Positions 1 to 13,849 of a stretch of DNA of 64,000 bases are shown here, in pieces. The notes below the pieces were generated by a model. That model was not told where the DNA came from. It ran no database searches and was given only the letters and a program-made list of their open reading frames with translations. The translations under genes and the position numbers were made by a program. The stretch is from Fratercula arctica (taxonomy: Eukaryota > Chordata > Aves > Charadriiformes > Alcidae). The DNA is taken from contig CANTUZ010000008.1 of NCBI GenBank assembly GCA_947846985.1, positions 27,113,352 through 27,177,351 of the forward strand, in the 5' to 3' direction. Positions within the stretch are counted from its first letter, which is position 1, and each line of letters begins with the position of its first letter.

Positions 1-1277
1 TGTTGCTTCCTTAGCAACTCTGCAGCCACCAGGGAATTAAAGTCATTAAAGTCTGAATTTTATGAAAGGCTTAAATCTTAAATTCAATAGTACCTGAGCC
101 AGGTACTATTGAAATCAATGGTGGAACTCACTCCAGTTCAGCAAGGCTCGATTCTAACAGCCACAAAACTACATTTGTTGCATTTGAAGTGTTCTTGTTC
201 TTTGCCTTATAAGCACACACGCACATATGCTTGTAAGGAAACAAATGTATTTACATAAAACTTCAAAATATTTTTGGTATCTGATAAAGAACAGATAAAT
301 TCTTTTCATGATTATTTTTATTTTTAAATTTCTATATAGCTGCTGTGTTTGTTAGACAGGCTTACAAACGGTATGCTTTTATGTTCACCGAAGCACAATT
401 GAACTATTTAGTTCACATTACACTGATTGCTGCTGAATAGAAGACTTTTGAAGTATCACTTTAAATCTGTTTGATATTTTAAAAACAAAAGTCCTATATG
501 TGTTATCTTCAGAGTAAAGACTTTCAAATTATTTCCTGAGAATAATTAAAATAAGTTAAATTATTTATAACATTTTAAAAAACCAAGATCTGTTAGGTTT
601 TTTAGATCAGTTCCTAACAGAAATTGTTTGTTCTCTGAATGTGTCCTTCACATTGCATGCTCTTAGTGTTTTAAAAGCATATTATTTGTAAGTAAAAATA
701 ATATTTTACTAGTAACTTCTGTTTAATGCCCCCTAATTCTTTACCTGTATTTCTGCTAAGGAGGGAGGTTCACAATCTGTATCAAAAGTTAGAAGAACAA
801 ACCATTTCTGAAACCAGGCACTAGTTCCTTAACTGAGTAAAGGTCGGGTTCAGCTCACCTACAATAACTAGAACTAGATAAGGGTATGGCTTGGTGCTGG
901 CAGAAATAGCGATCCTTTTATATCAAATCAAATAGAACTGGTTGGTCCACGAGACTAACCTTACCACACTCAACACCTATTAAATTAATCAGAAATGGGC
1001 AGCAGGGAGTGTGCAAGTCATCCACGTTACAGTTACAGGGAATGTAACTCAGAGACCCTTGCAGGGGTGGCGTTTTTGCACCTGCGGTGGTATTTCTGAG
1101 GTTTGGTGCAGATGTTCTGGGACCAGCTTTTTATGGCCTGTATGGTCGTGACAGCCCTCTTGCGTGCCTTCTCACTGCCACAGCACTGCAACCTCAGGCA
1201 GGAACAGAGTCAGAACAGTTCTCAAACTACTGCTTCCTTTCGACATAAGAAATCCTTGAATACAGAGAGGAATATTA
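1..1277. other. AT-rich non-coding DNA, nothing recognised
   Basis: No long reading frame, no repeat that I recognise and no RNA gene is visible. Both strands carry frequent stops. The 61-codon frame starting at 1103 has no splice context or recognisable protein and is treated as chance. Confidence 0.6.
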
Positions 1278-1450
1278 AATTTATATAATCTTATATGTAT
1301 ATACACATACACACATGTGTATCTATATAATCATATTACATACGCATAGCTATATGCTTATGCCTATATATATGTATCCATACTTTTTATATAAGAAAAC
1401 CTCTACAAATATATGCAGAGTTTATATACGTACAATAAAGGCTCTGCTCT
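1278..1450. repeat. AT-rich TA/CA/TG low-complexity patch
   Basis: The stretch is dominated by TATA, ATACACA and CATATA words in irregular order, for example ATATGTATATACACATACAC near 1293. It looks like a decayed dinucleotide-type microsatellite. The small reading frame inside it (rich in Ile, Tyr and Met) is a product of this composition, not a gene. Confidence 0.6.
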
Positions 1451-4400
1451 TGGCTAGAGAAAGATTTTTTCCAAGTTCTAATAGCACAAAAGCCATAGAG
1501 AAGTTCAATTAAAATGAGTGGTGAAATTTTAAAGTGCTGTATGTAAGCTTTTCATACTTTTCCTGTCATACCCACTGGCTACGACATTAGTAAAATACAC
1601 TTCAAAGCAACATTTTGGATGCTCAGCTCATGCTTTTCTATAACTACTTTTAAAGCGATTGTTATCAGCACTATTTTAGTTTCTTCACTTTTTCAGTTAG
1701 TTTTCCAAACACTTCAAGTGGAAAATAATACAAAAGGAAGAAAAAAGAAAAAAAAAAAAAAAGATATGCTCAAATGCTAATAACATACCTGTGCAAAAAC
1801 ATTCCACAGTTGTATATGAAAATGGTAAAGAAAATAAAATCAAAAGCATCTTTATAATTATAATTGTTTAGCTCTTCTCCTATATATAAGCAATATTTTC
1901 ACACATTTCTATTTGGTAAGCAGTGTCTTTATTTACAAGCAGAGAATTTGTTGCAAATTAAAATAACCAATATTTATAATATTAATTTTATTTTGTGCTA
2001 GATATTGATTATTAATTTCAGTTTATTTTTCTTTTTATCATCAGGGATTGTTCCTCTCTCACTTCTACTTGGAGGATCAAAGAAGTGGAATAAGAAAGGA
2101 AACAAGTATGAGACAGATGATTGAATTAGAATGATTTGTCAAGACACAAATTTATAAAATATCACAACTTCCAGAGAATTATATACAAATTATAGTAAGT
2201 TCTAGTGGCCTAGGAGAGTATACTTCATGACTTGTCCTCTGATGTGATTTGTGATGCGATGTGATTTGAGAAGAAAATAAATTATCAATCTCTTGAAAGA
2301 AAAACAACTCTGACTGGGGGCATGGTTTTGATTACTAGATGCCTTATTCATTTAAGCAATTGTCTTCTAAAACATTTTTACAGGAAGGAAAACTTGGGGA
2401 GATATAGTTACAGAATAAAGGTGTGATAGAAGGGGAACAAGGACCCATGGAAAGGACCTGAATTTGGAGCTATTTGATATGGACTTCTAAACACAAGTTG
2501 TTACCGGTGATGTGCTGCACAAATTCTTATTTTATGCAGTGCTAAGGAACTAGAAACTGGACATTTCCTCCATGGATATGTCCACAGACTAACCTTTGTC
2601 AGAGTCTTTGGCACTGATTTCTAAATAGCATTTAGTTATTTAGTAAACAGTTTAGTCTTACGCTTTCTTCTGTCCTTTCAGAGGAAGACATCTGACAAGC
2701 AATAGCAAAATCTTTTGCCCCTTAACCTGACACTTCAGAACACCTACCTGCAATTATAAATTTTCAGAAACATGTATCTTCAAAAGTCATGTCCAATTAC
2801 AGTGAAGATGTGTAGAAATCAACAGGAAAAAAAGGAATTTCCCAATTTGCACAAAGCTCTAAATTACACTGATATGAATCTTCTGAAAAGTTTATTTCCT
2901 CGTGCTATCAGCCTACTAATATATGATTATTGTGCACTGAGATCACCAAGGAGCAAAGAAGCTCTTCTTTTTAAAAGAAGGCACTATAAAATTCTGTAGC
3001 ACTGAAAGCAAAGGGGAAAAAACCACTACACTGGTCCATTCAGTTTTCCAGAAAGATGGAAATGAAATACCATAGATAACTGTCTGTGTTGATTCTTGCT
3101 CAGGAAATCAATGTTAATTCAAGACAAAATAAAAAGCTCTTAAAGTTATCCTCACTTGGGAAAACCTTCCTAAAAAATTACTGTAAGTTTGCATATATAC
3201 TTCAATATTATATTTAATTTGACTTTAAACTCACATTTCAACTGAAGCATATGTTTAAATGCCTTATGTCAATATAGATGGACTTAAGTGCTTTCTTGAA
3301 ATAGGATTTATGCCACAAATTATGCCTTAGATTATTACATTGAAACAAGTTTCTAATTATAATGTATTACCATTTATGTTGTCTATTTTCCTGCTCCATT
3401 TAATCAGGCTGGAAGGAAAGTCATTCTGGTAATTTCATCTTTTGTTGTAGATGGATGGGAATTAGAACAGAGGCTGTAAGCAGCTATGCGTTGGGGAAAT
3501 CAGGATTCAGATCCAGAAGCATTTAATCTGTGTCTTGGAGATTTTTGTCAACTCTTGTAATGCCTGTGTAGGTTCCAGCAATTACATAATTATCAAATAA
3601 TATTGGCCACTTTTGGATGCCATCATTGTCATTCCCTTGTTTTTTGATTTACAACACTGCAACCCTTAAACAATGCTATTTTCTCTTTTCCTGCTTGCTT
3701 AATTACATTTCTACCCATAGATTTCTGTCATAATACCATTGGAGACTTCTTTCTACTTTGGTTTTAACCAGACAAGTTATTTACACTGAACTATTAATGC
3801 AAAGAAAGAAAATGAAATTACACTGCACAGATGACAAGCTTGAAATTAAGGACTGAGAATAAACAAAGCATTCAAATGAAAAACGTAGCCATTTTTCCTT
3901 AATGCACAATGGATTAAGGGCACAGGGTAAATTCCATCAATCTAATTAGGAAGCATTACGTGATATACCTCATTAATCAGCTCTTTAGTGATCTTATATG
4001 AAAGCAGTATTGATTTTTTGTATAAAAGATGTCTTTTTTCTTCAAATTTTTCACACCTGCCTTCACAGTGAACAAGATGAATCATCTCACATGCCTGCAC
4101 AACCAAACATATGCATATGCACATATCTACTTTTTCACTGCTGAGTAAGACAAAATATAGAAGTAAGAGGAGATGGATCCTGAGCCTGGCCATGTCACAG
4201 AAGCCCCAGCATGACACCAGGCACACCCCCTTTGCCCAACACAGCCATAGGATTCAAAATCTGGAATGATTTCCCAAAGGAAAACAAGTCAGTTTGGAAC
4301 AACTCCTTCTCTCAGCTCACTGAATCAGGGGAGTAGAGGGGATAAGGTGTGATTATCTGAAAGATTCATCTGCACCTGGTTTTGACTGAAGATTATTCCC

Positions 4401-7400
4401 CAGGTTGCACATCAGAAGGCCTTAGGCAGAGGTTAGGCACAGACAAATACGCTTTTATAATTTTAGAAAAAAGCAAATTCTCTGCTGGTTTCTGAATAAA
4501 CTTTATCACTAGCTCTCTGCAGTTGTTGTATTTTTAAAGCTTACTTCAGTTATCTTTGTTCATGCAATTTTTTCCAAATTGTATATTCCCATTTAAGCCA
4601 GATCCTGTCGTTGAATACTGCCACAGATCATTGCAGTTCATGTGCTTATGCACAAGGCTAAATGTCCCAGGAAATCAGATTTCAGGATCTGTAAATACTA
4701 TTTCACTTTTTTGTCTCTCTCATAGATTCCATATACTATGTGTGGAAAAAGCTACTTTATTAGAACCAGCAATAATTATCTGGAAATCACTGGATGGAGC
4801 TAGTCAGATATTCTCACTAAATAGCTTTCTGTAGCAAAATGCAATTTCATCAGCTTCCTATACTAGATGATTGCATTTACCTCTGAATCTTAAAAATTCT
4901 TGTCAGAAAAATATCCAAATACTTTGTTTAACTTCCTTATTTTGACTCATTAACCTTATGCATTTTCTTTCAGGTATCCGTCAATGACATTTTAATAGGA
5001 AAAAAATAAAACAGTATCTAACACTACAGTTTAATAAATATGATATGTCACATTATGTGATTTGGTCACATGAATTTTTACATTTTCCTTTTCTACATAG
5101 ACCTGTCTAGCTTTGCACCAAACTTAACTCTAGTTTCACTTAGGCAAATCCCTGTATTCGGACTGGCAGATAAATTCTGTCATTTTGACATTGGTTCCCA
5201 TCTAAATTGCAATGAGAATCTTAATGATTAATGTTTGAGAGAAATGAAAATTCAGTAGAAGTATTTTATATAGATGTCAATGCAATTTTTTATCACGGAG
5301 AAGTTTTAGTATGGAACAGCCGTTTCCTAGAGGGCATTAGTAAACTGGCCTTTCTAGTTTAGGAAGGAAGGAACTAACAACACCTCCCATCCACTTGTTA
5401 ATGTGTTTGTTACAGTTTCGATGTCCTAGCATCTACAAAATGCTTTTACTGCCTGAATCCAACTAACTTTCGCAATAAAATGAAGTGGGACTACATCATC
5501 AAGGAAGAGGCATCCAGCCCAACAACCACCACTCAATGCATTTTACATAGGAAAAGGTTCACATCAGTGCTCCTTACACTGCTGGAAGGAGCAGTTAGCG
5601 TTACAAATGCAGATGTGCAATCCACAAATGCAGAACTAAATTAATCATTCAATGCATCAGAGGGTCAAACAAAAATTTGCTAATGAATGAGGTGAAAACA
5701 AAGCCCCTCAGAACACAAACAAGTAGCAGTAGGTGTTTGGAAAGATCTGCATGGTCAATGGCACAGACAAGGATTATGTGGCACATCCCAGCCAGCAGAC
5801 GGTGTGTCTGACAGTTGCTCAGTCCTGGATGCTTTAAAAGCCCCTGACCAATAGGGTATATAATGTGCACTAATTGGAACAGTGACACAAGGCAAAGTGT
5901 AGACCCAAGGTGAGCGGGGTGGAGCCTGCCCTGAATGCACGAGTGGAAACAAAAGGGACAAAACACAATACGTGTGTGTGGGGTGAAGCTACTAAAATAA
6001 TAACAGAACAACTGAATGTCAGGCACTTGACTTATGACCTCAGACAGATATCACTATCTCAGGTAAGACTGTCATGATAGGATGTGTTTTGAAGTATCTG
6101 TAGCTTCTTGTGAGACTTATTAGCACAGCAACACCATTATCCTAAGTCAACTCCTAAAGCGTTAAGAGTCCCAATGGCAACAGCAGTGAACATTTTCTCC
6201 TCCCTCTCTTCCCACGACTCACATAGGTTACCTCATTAACACCCTCACATATTTTTGTTTTCAAATCAGAATACTGGAAGAATAGATTTGTATATATATG
6301 CACAAAATGCAACATTAACATACTACTGGAATCCAAAAATACAAACCTTAAACACAAGAGTGGCTTCTCTGTGCTGTCCCGTCCCTGGGGTTTTAGGCTA
6401 ATGAAAGAAGCTTCAGTGCACTTTACTGTAAACTGATACCTGACCCAGTAGATTTGAATTAATACAGAACTGATGCAAAAGGTGTCAGAATTAGGCCATT
6501 GAATTCAATGTAATCTGTTGGAGAGCAAAATGAACATAAATGTGTGGAAACACCATAAACAACTTACAGAAACACAGATTTTGCCTTTAATAAAAGAAGT
6601 GCATACAATAGCTTCAATCTGCATTTCACTTGAGCCAAATTCATTTATGCTAACAGCATGGAGAATTGCTTTCATTTAAGTCTTGCTGCAGAAAAAGCAC
6701 ATTCATTTTTATTTCCAAAAGAAGTTTTTTCACCCCTAACAAGCCAGTAAATTTAGAAAAAAAAATACAGCTTGTCAGTTTGACATTGTTTAATTTGCAA
6801 CAAACTGTAAACAGAGTATAGAAAATGGAAACTCTAATAGAGACAGGCAGAGACAAACCATATTTTTTGTCACTAGAAAAATCTGCGTGGCAAGAAATGA
6901 ATCACATATATTTGCATTTGTCCCTGTGACATAATGTTAAGTTTAATTACTTATGTGTGAAGCATCCTATTAGAAGGTATGCACCTAAAAATACATAAAT
7001 GTTAGTTTAGTTAATTGCAGTCTAAATTCTAGTCAATGAATGAGTATTCTGTACCCATTCATAGATGCTTCCAATTTACATACTTCAGAAAGTGTGTAAC
7101 ACTCATTTGCTTAAATGTCAAATTATCCTGATAAATACCATTTGAAATCAAGAAATAGTCAGAAACCCCCACAAGTGCAGCTCAACAATTTTTTGAATTG
7201 GAACGTCTAAGTTAATATGTAGGAGGAAAGCATCATCTACTTCATTTCCACTAAGGAGCTGGTCCTAAATTTTATGCTAATGCACTTGTACATGTTAGTG
7301 TTTCTTATTCACTGTAACATCTATTATAGCACCCAGTCCTTCCAATTACTCTGCATCAAATGATTTGTTAACCACAGCTAGCCATGAGGGAAGTTGTATA

Positions 7401-8899
7401 CCCATATTCCCTTAGGCAAGCAGTTTGCTGGGTGAGGAGCACTCCTATTTATCCTAAAGTCTTTTAATATTTCCATGTGTTTTAAACATTAGCTTTCCTT
7501 GCTTGAGGTTGCTTTGACAAGCATATAATATGCATGAGAATGATGTGAATACAATACTTGAGGCCATTGAAAGACTTTTGAAAAAATTTCATACTACCAA
7601 AATGAATTCAGTAACATAGCCACTGATCAGGAATACAAATAAACTGTAACAGATCCCCAGAGCAATTGTATGCAGAAGCATACATTTAAATATTTAATTA
7701 TTTATATCCAAACTATTAAGATTAAAGATCATGAGCTATAGTTAGTCATAAGATAAAATCAGAAAATGGATCTTCAGTAATTTCTAATCCTCAATCTTAG
7801 AAATATCTTTGAGTGGCATCTAATTATGATACTGAGGCCCCAGAAGTGTTTAAAGATGTGAGCTAGACAAATGCAACAGTAACACATTCAAATAGGTAAT
7901 GATGATACATATGCTGGGACCTCACTCAGAAGCTGTAACACTACTGGGATATACCTCAAATATCCATCTAAAGTCCATATTGTGTGTACTTGGTAATCTG
8001 GCATATTGAAGATGCTATGATGAGTGAGCATCTAATGTGCTGGTTCAAATATTTGCAACAGCTGGAGTTTTGTTTCTTTTGCCTTTGCTTCCCCTCCATT
8101 TACCTTCACTAAGTGGGTGTTGTGACACTGACCTCCTAACATGCAACTTCTGTTGCATGGACTAGCTGTAAACTGTCCCACCATTCATATTTTTCTTTTC
8201 CAATCAGCCACAGTGCCTTATACTGTCTAAATTTCACCTGGCAACCTTTTCACTGTGAAAAATAAACCATTTATTACAAACAAAAATGTAGCTAATTTGG
8301 AAAGCATAATAGAGTCCTTCCACGAATCATTGTTGTCCCAATTCTTCAAGTACATTAATAAGTTTAAGCATGTTGAATCAGGCAATGACTCAACACATGG
8401 TTAAGTCAGCTTAAAGAAGTGTTGATGATTCCTGTTTTCTAATTGGGACCATTAAGAATAAATAAACCCAAAAGTAATAGGCAAGAGAAGAATGTACTGA
8501 GGGAAAGCAAGCTGGGGAGAGAGAGAACTTATTAATAACATACTGAAAACTGAAGAAAAAGGTTTCCTGAATGGAAACATCAAATGCTAATAACAAAAGA
8601 AAGAAGCAAAGAGAAATAAAAAGCACCTCAATGAGGCGGGCCACAAAGAATCAAGCTCAAAAACTGGTTAAATTGTAGACCAGAATCAAAATCAAACCAT
8701 ACTTTTGTATTACAGTCAGTTTTTTATTTAATCCAACCAAATATCTAAAATGTGATTCAAGAATACTTGACTTTTACATGTATCATTCTCAAAAGTCAAG
8801 TGTGCATTGATTGCATTTCAGACAACCAGATACATTTCCAAAAATAGTGGAGAGGGAAAAAAAAGCCCCAGATTTAAACTACCCATTTAGCATGAAGTT
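1451..8899. other. Unique AT-rich non-coding DNA
   Basis: About 7.4 kb without a supportable gene. An A-rich tract lies at about 1739-1762. The longest frame, 125 codons on the minus strand at 5649-6026, resembles no protein I know and has no start or splice context. A CCAAT word (5848-5852) followed by TATATAA (5857-5863) sits inside that region, but the two are too close together for an ordinary promoter. No repeat family was recognised. Confidence 0.5.
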
Positions 8900-9600
8900 A
8901 CCTGGAAATTGAGTGTGTTTCCACATGCTCTGCTCTTGCCAGGTGTCCCCCTGCTCAAGGCTGAATGCACCAGTATGCCGCCTGCAACTCAGGGCAGCAG
9001 CGTGTGGCGCAGGTCAGCCTGGGCTGCTGAGCTGGCCAACCCCAAGGCCATCCCCTCTGCTGATAAAAGTCATTGTGAAGAGAGCTGGAAGCGAGGTTTG
9101 GCCCCAGTTTTCCCTTGTGAGCAGCTTTTAAGATGCACTGCACCACTGGCCTGTTTCTGACTCTGGCCCTGTTCCTGACCTAGGCTTGCCACACTGCATG
9201 GCTCCTTGCTGGAGCGGTCACAACTCCCACCTGCCACACTCTCACGCTTGATTCCTGGCTCCCTGTCCCTTGCAGAGTAGCCAGCTTTGCTGCACCCTGA
9301 GAGCAGGGGTGGGCAGTGTGAGTTTTAGCAGTGGACCTCTACAAACAGGTCTTCTGGAGCCCAGGGTCTGCATAAAACCACTACACTATGTGTAATTCTG
9401 ATGCCCTGCAAAGCTTCTAGGCTAATATTAGTTCACAGGCCCTGACTGCCATTAATGCTATTCTGATCCTCTTCTGACCTTGCAGGCACAAGCAATCACC
9501 CTGGCTACCTCAACAAGGGCAACAGCCAGAACCACACTCGTGAATTACTCTCCCTTTTTGGCCAGGTCACCCACCGGTGACTTTGTGAGGTGAATTTTCA
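8900..9600. other. GC-richer patch, possible decayed mobile element
   Basis: This roughly 700-bp block is clearly richer in C and G than its flanks and repeats words such as CTGAC, TGGCC and CCTG (for example GACTCTGGCCCTGTTCCTGA near 9159). Composition shifts like this in AT-rich bird DNA are often old LTR or other transposon insertions. I could not match it to a family and saw no terminal repeats. Overlapping frames of 60 to 83 codons on both strands reflect the lack of AT-rich stops and are not convincing genes. Confidence 0.3.
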
Positions 9601-12250
9601 TTCTGACAAAGTGCTGTTTTGATGGTAGTTTTAAAACGTCACCAGACAAAGGCATGAACTTAACATAGGGGAGCTCCAGACAATCTGGTTCTCTGAGTGC
9701 TTAGGGTTGGTCAGAAACCACTCTTCCTGTGCTGAGAGAGGAGCTGGCCACATAATCATGAGACTTCTGAGGTGGGGCACCATTTTCCCAGCCTCAGTCA
9801 GCATCTCACAGGCTGTAGACAGACTGTAGATAAAATACATGTTGTATGATGTAGATAAGATACTGACATAATGACAAAGTCCTTGAGAACGGAAATATGA
9901 GGATTAAACCAAGAGACTCTGTAGCAGTGGAAAATCTCAGTTGTTATATCAGCAAGAGTGAGGAGGTTTCCTCCATCTTCAGTTTTTTAGTAAGGCAAGC
10001 CTGGAAGCATTACCTCTGTTCCTCTAAAGACCATCTTTCTGTGGTTGGTGGGAAGCTTTTCATGCAAATTTGGCTGTGCTTTCATTCCAGCTGGTTTTGC
10101 CTCTGAAGACACTGCAGGTGGCGATTCTTTGTGTCCTTTGATGAGAGAACAGACAGTGGTAGGTGTCCTGTGGCTGCCGCTCCTAGGAAGTAGCACAAAA
10201 ACAACAAGCAACTTGTGTCTGTTGTGCAAAGTGTTTGAAGATCAGCTGCTAGCAGATGCATTTTGATCAGAGACAATGAGGGAGCACTTCCTAAGGCATT
10301 TTTCTTTGGGGATCTGTGAAGGAAATTGTTGAACATGGACAGATTTCCTAAAATGCTGCTTTCACTTTTTTTTCCCCTGCCCCTTAACTGGTAGTCCTAC
10401 AGGGAACCCTAGGGGTAGGAACTGAGCATACATGTAATCAGTTCTGTACATAATCAATAGACATACAGTATCAGGAAATTAATATTTCTAGCAAGGCAAA
10501 TGACAACATGAATTCAGCATTTGGGCTTGAAATATTGATGTGAACTTCAATAAGATAACAATCAAGATTTTTCATAATGACTTCAGACCCCTCAAGTTTC
10601 GAGGGCCAGATTTGTAGAGATCTTAACACATTTGTTTTTCAAAAAGAGAGAAGAGGAATAAAACTCCTACAGATCACCCCCACAAATGCATTATGGCACA
10701 TGAATCTGAGAATAACATCCCAGGGCTGCTGGAACTTTTCCCACCAGTATCATGTGGATGGACCATGGATGGATGAATGTTCAGCCTTATAAGGGCATGG
10801 CACATTTTTTCTTCAGATGATTTTACTTTCTCTTCTATTTCTGGGGTAAAACATTCAATCATTTTTGCTACCTTAGTTTAATTTAGGTCAGAAACATCTC
10901 TCTGGCACCTAATTCTAATCTCAAAATGTCAATGACCAGTTTTTTCAGACTAGGATCACCCTTTCTTGGGTGAAATTCTTAACAATACCATCCCTAACAA
11001 TCTAAAAAATTAGGGGATTAATTTGTATGTTTCTCTGACAAGGAAATCGAACTTTAGGTACTAAGATGGATGTTAAGTTCTAGTGATTATGTTGACCATG
11101 TAATTCACACAAATCTAATCACTTTCTCTGGGTCACTTTTTGAATGCTCTGTGCAAAGTCTTGGTTTCAGTGTTACATGTTCTGAATTCGCATAGTTCTG
11201 TGCCTGCACTTGAGATGCATCTGAAATTATATCCTAGGACAATCATTTTTCAGCTAAAAACTCCCATAGCTTAAATACGTCACCAGGAAGGAGGAATTAA
11301 TTTTTCCCCAGAAGATCATTTTTTCATTAATAATTCCATGTTGGGGCAGTTGGAATTCTTTTTTAATTCTAGTATTCACTGACTGATTTCTGCTGAAGGA
11401 AAAATAAGAATTTTGGAAAAGTTACAATAAAAGTCTCCTTCTGTGTGAATGTTTCTCTCCCTGAAATGAAAACAATCTCATGCAGGTCAAACTTAGTGTC
11501 ACAAGGAGACTACCTTTAATTTTTCTTGTGTGTTTGTTTGCTTCTTTTTGAAAGAAAAGGGAATGTTTACTTCTGGTTGATCTGAATATTTTTCAGGGAA
11601 GATATATGCTTAAATTCCACTAATTCACCTAGTGTTACCTGGCACAGACTGCAGTGACAAGAACTGGAATACAGTCTTGGTCTTTAAACAGCAATATTTT
11701 GCCAGTCCAACCCAGAGCAGTCCTACCTCTCTGGAGGAAAGATAAAATAACTCACAGTTGATCTTGCAAGCCTGCAGCAATGGAAAAAAATCTTCCTGAA
11801 TCAGAGGATGTTCAAGAGTGCCTGAAGCACACTGGGAGGCACAAACCCAATAAAACAATAGTGTATAAAAACAGAATGCTTGAAGCTGTGGGAGGAGGAC
11901 AGGGAGATTTGCCTTGCTACCAGATAGATACTGAAATGTGCTGCGTGCTCCAGTAGCCCAATTTACAACCCCCTTGGGGAGGATGAGAGAGCAACAGAGT
12001 GATTAGCAGGGCTCAGACCTGCTGGAGAGGCTGCAAGAGCCTCCCTATCTAAAAACCACCCCCAAGACCTTGCTGATTTTTGTAAAAGTTTACTCTGGAA
12101 AGGTGGGTAAGAGTTTAGTGCTAATAGGTAAGAGTTTATTTCTAGCACGGTTTCCATCAGCATATCCTTTCCTATTCACGCCACTCTAACAGAGGCTGGT
12201 TATTTTTCCTCCTGCAAAACAGTAAGGAGCCTTCTCTTTCCCCCCTCTCT
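9601..12250. other. Non-coding DNA, nothing recognised
   Basis: Several overlapping frames of 60 to 84 codons on opposite strands (9.9-10.3 kb) have no consistent coding signal. No repeat family or RNA gene was recognised. Confidence 0.5.
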
Positions 12251-12276
12251 TGAGGGGGGTGATAACACCCCCCTCA
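12251..12276. repeat. Perfect GC-rich inverted repeat (hairpin)
   Basis: The arms TGAGGGGGGTG (12251-12261) and CACCCCCCTCA (12266-12276) are exact reverse complements separated by the 4-base loop ATAA. The 11-bp stem has eight G:C pairs, so either strand could form a stable stem-loop, and the DNA could extrude a small cruciform. It is not followed by a T-run and there is no gene beside it, so no termination role is claimed. Confidence 0.85.
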
Positions 12277-13849
12277 GAGCAGTGGTTGAGTGATGATACA
12301 GAAGCTGTATAAAAGCAATCAGGTCATACGATACATTGAAAACAGGGGTCAAAGGAACACAGCATTTTTCAAAGGCAGGTATAGTACTAGTTCAGGATAC
12401 ATTTCATTTTTGACTGAATTCCCTCCATTCAGAGTTGGAGCTGAGAAAACAAGCTGCCATTACAGAGGTCCCAGCTGTGTCAAGGTTGAATAACAACTAA
12501 AACTCATCCCCGGACGTGCCTCTGTAATCCACAGATGTGTCTTTGGAGGTTGCAGGACAGCAATGAGATTAGAAAATCCTAAAAAGGGCCCACCAGAATG
12601 TGCTGCAGTCAGCAAATGCCTCAGACTTTTGATGTGGACAAAGCAGCTCCTGTCACCCATGGCCAGTGTGACTTTGCTGCAGCACCCTTTGGTTGTAAAT
12701 GTTTTCATGGGCAGTCACCTGTGTGGTGCAGCAGTGGGAGCCTTTTATTTCTGTATTCATTTGTATTAAAACAGCAATAGCAATGCAAAAAGTTTTACTG
12801 GTAATGCCAATAAAAATAACACAAAACTCCCCAAAAGAAAACATTAAACACGAGTGGTGTTACCAGGTAGTATTCAAGCTGATGCACAGACCTTCTCTAA
12901 TGGTAGAAAATGAAAGGTTTGTTGTGAAAAGCCGTTCTATCCTGTTGAAAATATCAATACCACATGCTGGGGCTGGCACTCTCCAAGAAATAAATATTGA
13001 TTTCCCTCTTTCCTTCTGTACAAATGGCAGACAATGGCTTTCCAAACTCTGAATCTTTTCATTGTTTTAAGGTTGACAGATTCTGTTAGTATTGAATTTT
13101 TATTGTCTCGTTCTCTTGTTTTCTGCCTTCCCTTCCCCCCCTCTTTAAAACATTCAGGAAGGGTGAGGTGTTTTTTATTTTGCGCTTTTATGTGTGTGTG
13201 TGTGTGTGGTAGACAAGACAGCAAAGGAGTAGTTGAAATTAATGTAGCACTCCCTGTACTGTAGTTCTCTGTCAGGTCTGATTCATCTAATTTTAGTATT
13301 ACTATCATCAGGAACATTGTAACAATTTCTTGGGAACACAAGGTGCTAGTGATGATAAAACATTCTTATTTAAAAAAACATACTTTCCTGCAAATCATGC
13401 TATAAGACATATGTTTATTGTATAATAGTGAACTGTGGACACTATATTCCACTCAGTTCAACTACTACAAACACCAATCTTACTTTCTGTCCAGTAGAAT
13501 ACATAATTTCACCAATTACCCAACAAGTGTGAGTTGCTGAATTGAAACAGAAAGTCAGGGGAATATGTAGGCATGTGTGTTTCAAATGATCCAAATGCTA
13601 AGCAGAATTTGGAGCAAAATGCGATGGAATATCTACTATTCTTCAGTATTAGGTGTATGTCATGAAAAGCTTGCAAAATAGTTATTCATTTTGCTGAAGG
13701 TCATCCAGACATAGTAAGTTCATTTCATTTTCTTGACAAGAGATCTAGGCTTGTTATGTACTCTATGAAACATGACAGCGAGTGGCTGTCCCTCCAATCC
13801 ATTTCAAGCAAATACAATTTCACCTCTGAAAAACAGGGAGAGAGAGGAG
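12277..13849. other. Non-coding DNA with a short (GT)n tract
   Basis: A (TG)n microsatellite of about 20 bases lies at 13191-13210. Overlapping frames on both strands between 12.46 and 13.34 kb (up to 134 codons) shadow each other and contain low-complexity residues (His-Thr runs from the antisense of the GT tract). None looks like a protein. Confidence 0.5.
13191..13210. repeat. (TG)n dinucleotide microsatellite
   Basis: About ten TG units in a row, a typical short vertebrate microsatellite that is likely polymorphic in length. Confidence 0.8.

Noticed and set aside
5649..6026. 125-codon minus-strand frame with CCAAT and TATATAA words inside
   Set aside because: It has no protein similarity. 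The CCAAT and TATA words are only about 5 bases apart, unlike a real promoter, and no transcript start can be argued.
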